Part shown: positions 59,760-64,000 of the stretch, in pieces | How positions within the stretch are numbered: the stretch's first letter is position 1 | Layout: every line of letters starts with the position of its first letter | Source of the DNA: Prolixibacteraceae bacterium | GTDB lineage: Bacteria; Bacteroidota; Bacteroidia; Bacteroidales; Prolixibacteraceae | Direction: 5' to 3' | NCBI GenBank assembly: GCA_019856515.1 | Contig: CP082230.1 | Coordinates: 4,464,001-4,528,000 of the forward strand | DNA: 64,000 bases | Position numbers and translations under genes: made by a program | Notes under the pieces: generated by a model | Database searches by the model: none | Told to the model about the DNA's origin: nothing | Seen by the model: only the letters and a program-made list of their open reading frames with translations

Positions 59760-62426
59760 ATGAAATATAGATTATTATACCTATTGGGCTTTGTTGTATT
59801 GTGGAGCTGTTCCAATGTACCAGAGTCAAGCTTTATAACAGATAAGGCATATAGAGCAAAGGTGGAGAAGCAGTTCAAATCAAGAATGCCGATTTTAGAA
59901 AAACGTCATGATGAACTCTTATCTGTTTTTGATAGTGATACTATCACTGTGGATGAAAAAGAGGCATTGAAATTTATCTATGCTTATATGCCATTAAACG
60001 ATATGGCTGATTATAATGGAGATTTCTTATATAAGAATGTGCATCTTGCCTTTATGATTCGTGACTTCTTCCCTTGGGGAAAGAATGTTTCTGAAGAGAA
60101 CTTTAGACATTATGTTGTTCCATTTCGAAATAACAACGAGAACTTAGATAACCATCGAGAAGTGTTCTTCCATGAACTGAAGGATCGTGTAAAAGGGATG
60201 AACATGCATGATGCTGCTTTGGAGGTGAATCATTGGTGTCACGAGAAGGTTACTTATCATGTAACTGATGCGCGTACACTATCTCCGATGGCTACTGTAA
60301 AGAATGCTTACGGTCGTTGTGGTGAGGAGTCAGTTTTTGCTGTTGAAGCATATCGTTCTGTTGGAATCCCTGCACGCCAAGTGTATACTCCACGTTGGGC
60401 ACATAGCGATGACAACCACGCATGGGTTGAGGTCTGTATCGATGGTAAATGGTACTTTACAGGAGCATGTGAGCCAGCACCTGAGTTCAATATGGGTTGG
60501 TTTGAAGGTCCTGCAAGTCGAGGTATTCTAATGAATGCTCGTACGTATGGTTTGATGCAAGGTGCCCCTGCTTATGTCTCTAAGGATGGTTTAACCTCTC
60601 TATTGAATGTGACAGAGAACTATGCTCCTGTTGCAGACAATACCATCAAAGTTGTCGATATCAATGGCAACCCTATTGCGAATGCAAGTGTGGCAATTTC
60701 TCTTTATAACTATGCTGAGATCTATCCTATCATGAAACGTACCACCGATAAAGATGGGGTATGTCATATCAAAACAGGACTAGGGGATGTATTGGTGTGG
60801 GTTTATGGCGATAAAGGATACTCGATGAAGAAGATCACAGCTTCAGGGGGTGTTCATGAGATTGTTTATGAGCCACGCCTACATACAGATGGAAATATTG
60901 ACTTTGATTTGGTGCCACCAATCGAAAATGTGCGCAGGGTTACAGAAGTGACAGAAGCACAGCGTAAGGAGAATAGTCGTCGTTTGGCCCAAGAAGATAA
61001 AATTCGTGGTGCTTACGAGAAGACATTTGTTAGTAATGCCATTGACATTCCTGCCAAAGCCAAGGAGTTAGGGGTAGATGCGGAAGCATTAAAAGTCTCT
61101 TTGAAAGCTGCTCGAGGAAATGGTCAAGTGGTTCTTGGCTTACTTGAAGAGGTGACTCCATCTGAACGTGATGTGTTGATGCAGATGTATCATGTGGTCT
61201 CATATAAAGACCTACAGGATACGCCTAAAGAGATATTTGAATCACATCTAAAAGATACACCTGCATACAGTAAATCAAAATATGACACCAAAGAGTTTTG
61301 GGCAAAATATATATTAGATCCAAGGGTCGAGAAAGAGCTGTTATCTTCATATAAAGCATATTTACAGAGAGTACTTGGAGATATAACATCTGCCAAGGCT
61401 TTAATTCAGTGGATGCATAAGAACATGAAATTAGATACTGTTAACAATGTGTTTAGAGTTCCTCTTTCACCACAAGGAGCATTCGAACTGAAGCGTGTGG
61501 ATAAAAGAAGTCGTTCGATATTCTTTGTAGCTACCTCTCGTTCATTAGGTATCCCTGCTCGCTTGGAGCCTGCAACAAAGCAGCCTCAATATTTCGAAGG
61601 GGGACAGTGGGTTGATGTTCGTTTTGAACCAAAAGCAAAATTGCCGAAGAAGGGAACTCTTCAACTGGTGAGTGCTGATCCAACCAAGCCACTTCAGTAT
61701 TATGGGCAGTTTACGATTGCTCGTTTCGACAATGGACTATACCGTACCCTTGCTTTTGATCAAGGCAAAGCGGTGAAGGATTTCCCAGAAGGGGTGAAAT
61801 TAGAGAAGAAAGCAATTACTGTTGATGTCCCTGTTGGTGCCTATATGGTGACTTCAGGAAACCGACTTAAAGATGGTTCAGTGCTTACTCGTCTGGCTTT
61901 CTTCGAAGTCAAAGAGGGTAAGAAGACCAAAGTGAAAGTCTCTATACGAAAAGATATGAAGCCTCTTCCTGTACTAGGTAAGGTGAACTATACGACATCT
62001 TTTAACGGATATCCAGACCAGTCGAAGTCAATTTCTATGGCAAAAACTATGAAAGGTAAAGTATCTGTAATTGCTTGGTTGGATCCTGATAGAGAGCCTA
62101 CAAAGCATTTCATGGGAGATGTTAAGAGTTTGAAAAAGAAATTTGAATCGAAAGGTGTGGCGATGACTTTCCTTGTTCCTAAAGATAAGTTGACTTCGTC
62201 GTTCGAAAGAGATCCTTTTGTAATTCCTAGTCAGGCTCAGTATGGTGTAGATCAGACAACTTTAGCACAATTTGAAGCTGCATTGAAGACCAAGTCTAAC
62301 GGGAGGCTGCCTGCCGTATTTGTTGTGAATACCAAAGGAGAGATCGTTTATCAGTCTCATGGTTATCAAATCGGAGTAGGAGAACAAGTGATTAAGACAA
62401 TCCAAAAATTAGAAGAGACCAAGTGA
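59760..62426 (+). CDS. Transglutaminase-like lipoprotein with C-terminal thioredoxin-like domain
   Basis: An 888-residue lipoprotein (VLWSC, Cys17). A transglutaminase-like core has catalytic C187 (YGRCGEES) and H220 (DDNHAWVEV); the usual Asp appears replaced, with the segment FTGACEP carrying Glu. A carboxypeptidase regulatory-like sandwich follows (about 295-370). A second transglutaminase-like stretch (SRSIFFVATSRSLGIPARLEP) has no catalytic Cys visible. The last about 130 residues (ISVIAWLDPDREP..., LPAVFVVNTKGEIVYQSHGY) resemble a thioredoxin/TlpA-like domain without a CxxC. It starts 12 bp after the CBM9-like gene and overlaps the next gene by ATGA. Confidence 0.8.
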   Translation: MKYRLLYLLGFVVLWSCSNVPESSFITDKAYRAKVEKQFKSRMPILEKRHDELLSVFDSDTITVDEKEALKFIYAYMPLNDMADYNGDFLYKNVHLAFMIRDFFPWGKNVSEENFRHYVVPFRNNNENLDNHREVFFHELKDRVKGMNMHDAALEVNHWCHEKVTYHVTDARTLSPMATVKNAYGRCGEESVFAVEAYRSVGIPARQVYTPRWAHSDDNHAWVEVCIDGKWYFTGACEPAPEFNMGWFEGPASRGILMNARTYGLMQGAPAYVSKDGLTSLLNVTENYAPVADNTIKVVDINGNPIANASVAISLYNYAEIYPIMKRTTDKDGVCHIKTGLGDVLVWVYGDKGYSMKKITASGGVHEIVYEPRLHTDGNIDFDLVPPIENVRRVTEVTEAQRKENSRRLAQEDKIRGAYEKTFVSNAIDIPAKAKELGVDAEALKVSLKAARGNGQVVLGLLEEVTPSERDVLMQMYHVVSYKDLQDTPKEIFESHLKDTPAYSKSKYDTKEFWAKYILDPRVEKELLSSYKAYLQRVLGDITSAKALIQWMHKNMKLDTVNNVFRVPLSPQGAFELKRVDKRSRSIFFVATSRSLGIPARLEPATKQPQYFEGGQWVDVRFEPKAKLPKKGTLQLVSADPTKPLQYYGQFTIARFDNGLYRTLAFDQGKAVKDFPEGVKLEKKAITVDVPVGAYMVTSGNRLKDGSVLTRLAFFEVKEGKKTKVKVSIRKDMKPLPVLGKVNYTTSFNGYPDQSKSISMAKTMKGKVSVIAWLDPDREPTKHFMGDVKSLKKKFESKGVAMTFLVPKDKLTSSFERDPFVIPSQAQYGVDQTTLAQFEAALKTKSNGRLPAVFVVNTKGEIVYQSHGYQIGVGEQVIKTIQKLEETK

Positions 62427-63655
62427 TGAGAAACCATAAAATAAAATTACTACCTATAGCAAGTTTTGTACTACTGCTGTCCACTATATGGACAGCTTGT
62501 ACCTCTATTAATCCTTCGGCGAGTGCGGTTAAAACCTTCGAGAAGCAGATAGAGAATAACGACATAGATCTACCTGCAGAGACTTTAGATGTCTCCTTAA
62601 AACCGGTGGATGCTGAAAAAGCTGCAGATCTATATATGGGGTATTTAGATCAACAGGATAGCGAATTGTTGAAGAAAGAGTGGGCGGATACAACCTATAC
62701 CTTTGATAAATATGTGATGCCTGTTAAGGTTCGATATTTCAAACCAACTGAAGGGGCTAAGAGTTTAATCATCTCTCTTCATGGAGGTGGTTCGACAACC
62801 AAAGAGGCAAATGACCAACAGTGGCGTAATCAAATTGCACTATATAACAACATGAGTAATGCCGTATATGTGGCGCCAAGAGCTGCGGTAGATGCATGGA
62901 ATATGTGGCACCAATCTCATGTAGATGAGTTGTTGACAAAAATTATTCGTAGTTATGTTCTGTTCGATCAGGTCGATCCGAATCGTGTTTATATCACAGG
63001 ATACTCTGCTGGTGGGGATGGCGTATATCAATTGGCACCTCGTATGTCTGATCGTTTGGCTGGTGCTGATATGAATGCTGGTCATCCTAATGAGGTGACT
63101 CCTTTAGGATTACGTAATTTGCCTTTTGCTCTTTTTATGGGAGCCGAGGATGCTGCGTATCATAGAAATGATATTGCTCGTAAGTGGAGAGTATCATTAG
63201 ATAGCTTACAAGATCTAGATCCTAATGGTTATACTCACTATGTGGATGTTGTTCCTGGCAAAGGTCACTGGATGGATCATAAAGACAGTTTGGCTCTTGA
63301 CTGGATGGTGAAATATCGTCGAGCAATCAATCCGAATCGAGTAGTTTGGATTCAAGATGATGTAAAATATGCTTCATCTTATTGGTTGGCTACTGATGTG
63401 AAAAGTAGTAAAGCTGGTGATATGGCTGATGTGGTAAAAGAGGGAAATACATTTACGGTGAAGGACAGTAGTTTTAAAACCCTTTATATCCAATATAGCC
63501 CTACCTCTATTGATCCTAACAAGCCAATTGAAGTGATATATAATGGAAAGAAAAAGAGTTATGAGCCTACCTTTACATTACGTCATTTGATCAATACAGC
63601 CAACAACACCCATGATGCAGAATTGATCTATATGGGGCGTATTGAGGTTAAATGA
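62423..63655 (+). CDS. Alpha/beta-hydrolase (PHB-depolymerase/esterase-like) lipoprotein
   Basis: A 410-residue probable lipoprotein (Cys26 after IWTA). Alpha/beta-hydrolase marks: ISLHGGGST (oxyanion HGGG), nucleophile Ser in ITGYSAGGDG, a late His in GKGHWMDH. A C-terminal beta domain follows (about 310-410). The start overlaps the preceding stop, so it is translationally coupled. An esterase acting on carbohydrate or polyester is possible; the substrate is unknown. Last gene of the operon, followed by a terminator. Confidence 0.82.
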   Translation: MMRNHKIKLLPIASFVLLLSTIWTACTSINPSASAVKTFEKQIENNDIDLPAETLDVSLKPVDAEKAADLYMGYLDQQDSELLKKEWADTTYTFDKYVMPVKVRYFKPTEGAKSLIISLHGGGSTTKEANDQQWRNQIALYNNMSNAVYVAPRAAVDAWNMWHQSHVDELLTKIIRSYVLFDQVDPNRVYITGYSAGGDGVYQLAPRMSDRLAGADMNAGHPNEVTPLGLRNLPFALFMGAEDAAYHRNDIARKWRVSLDSLQDLDPNGYTHYVDVVPGKGHWMDHKDSLALDWMVKYRRAINPNRVVWIQDDVKYASSYWLATDVKSSKAGDMADVVKEGNTFTVKDSSFKTLYIQYSPTSIDPNKPIEVIYNGKKKSYEPTFTLRHLINTANNTHDAELIYMGRIEVK

Positions 63656-63714
63656 ATTGGATAAGAGAGTTCGTTTCATGTACTATTGATTTTATATAGA
63701 CAAAATCAGTAAAT

Positions 63715-63757
63715 TAAAAAAGGTTGGGTCATTCGTGTTACCCAACCTTTTGTTTTT
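63715..63757. terminator. Bidirectional terminator
   Basis: AAAAGGTTGGGT / ACCCAACCTTTT stem with an ATTCGTG-type loop, between the esterase and the convergent channel gene. Confidence 0.88.
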
Positions 63758-63762
63758 CTGAC

Positions 63763-64000
63763 TTAATCTTTATCTTCTAACTCTTGGTCTATCTTCGTAG
63801 GCAACTTGTTTAATGTATGCTCTTCATCTTTGATGGTGGATGACGTAAACTTACCAATAATAATACCAACAATAACGATAGAGTAGAAGTTACCTATAAG
63901 GGTCATTAGTATCGTGTATTTTTTAGCATATACAGTGACAGGTATTATATCTCCAAAACCAACAGTGGTTAGGGTGATGAAACTAAAATATTGAAAATCA
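63763..64000 (-). CDS. Potassium-channel-type ion channel (partial, N-terminus outside window)
   Basis: C-terminal 78 residues. The selectivity filter LTTVGFGD is followed by the second pore helix (YTILMTLIGNFYSIVIVGIIIGKF) and a charged, Lys/Asp/Glu-rich tail ending LEDKD. It belongs to the two-helix Ion_trans_2 type. The rest lies beyond the right edge. Confidence 0.85.
   Translation of the reverse strand, partial: DFQYFSFITLTTVGFGDIIPVTVYAKKYTILMTLIGNFYSIVIVGIIIGKFTSSTIKDEEHTLNKLPTKIDQELEDKD

Overview
The window is a 64 kb chromosomal segment of an AT-rich Bacteroidota bacterium, most likely of the Marinilabiliales/Prolixibacteraceae type. The assignment is an inference from content: gldD and gldE gliding genes, two DUF5686 outer-membrane proteins, a DUF3078 protein, a BT_3928-type DoxX protein beside tpiA, a serine-palmitoyltransferase (sphingolipid) operon, GH92 lipoproteins, and TAnnTTTG-type promoter boxes. 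No rRNA genes, prophage or CRISPR array were seen.

Layout. 1-4.1 kb (minus): Rnf ion-translocating oxidoreductase operon (rseC-like, rnfB, rnfC, rnfD, start of rnfG; the operon runs off the left edge). 4.1-4.95 kb: gene-free, with a long imperfect hairpin built of short repeats. 4.95-8.9 kb (minus): recG followed by a sensor histidine kinase. 9.2-10.7 kb (plus): a decayed methyltransferase-like protein, a PduO-type cobalamin adenosyltransferase and a DUF2795 protein. 10.8-13.3 kb (minus): an NtrC-type regulator without a DNA-binding domain, Ppx/GppA phosphatase, and a Cys-less rhodanese. 13.5-14.9 kb (plus): twelve identical tRNA-Lys(UUU) genes with exact 121 bp periodicity, one promoter and one terminator. 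15.0-23.3 kb (minus): a probable sphingolipid operon (DUF5686 outer-membrane protein, LTA-synthase-like transferase, serine palmitoyltransferase, GNAT acyltransferase, NAD-dependent reductase/epimerase, DUF4833). 24.4-28.4 kb: a DMT transporter, a DUF3078 protein and a UbiA prenyltransferase.

28.7-33.75 kb is the mobile/degenerate island: an IS630 remnant, a ~500 bp imperfect palindrome made of two diverged inverted repeat copies, an SRPBCC protein, a CorA-like protein, and a complete group II intron (class C-like) placed directly after the corA terminator and 4 bp before the stop codon of the convergent gene pgl. 33.75-40.0 kb (minus): pgl-zwf, then mutY-ssb-gldE-gldD-phosphopantetheinyl transferase. 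40.1-47.4 kb: HU, a 30-residue AURKAIP1/COX24-like protein, RNase E/G, DsbD, a DEAD-box helicase and a C1 peptidase. 47.5-50.7 kb (minus): tpiA, a BT_3928-type protein, DUF1599, and a tyrosine-recombinase-fold protein lacking its catalytic residues. 50.9-54.9 kb (plus): a TonB-like protein, a second DUF5686 protein and a secreted protein. 54.9-56.2 kb: gene-free, with a 66 bp tandem repeat. 56.2-63.7 kb (plus): a four-lipoprotein operon (GH92 mannosidase, CBM9-like, transglutaminase-thioredoxin-like, esterase-like). The right edge cuts a potassium-channel-type gene.

The features that most merit follow-up are the 12-fold tRNA-Lys array, the sphingolipid operon with its candidate head-group transferase and outer-membrane partner, the terminator-targeted intron, and the GH92/transglutaminase lipoprotein operon. 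All calls are from reading the sequence; no database search was run.
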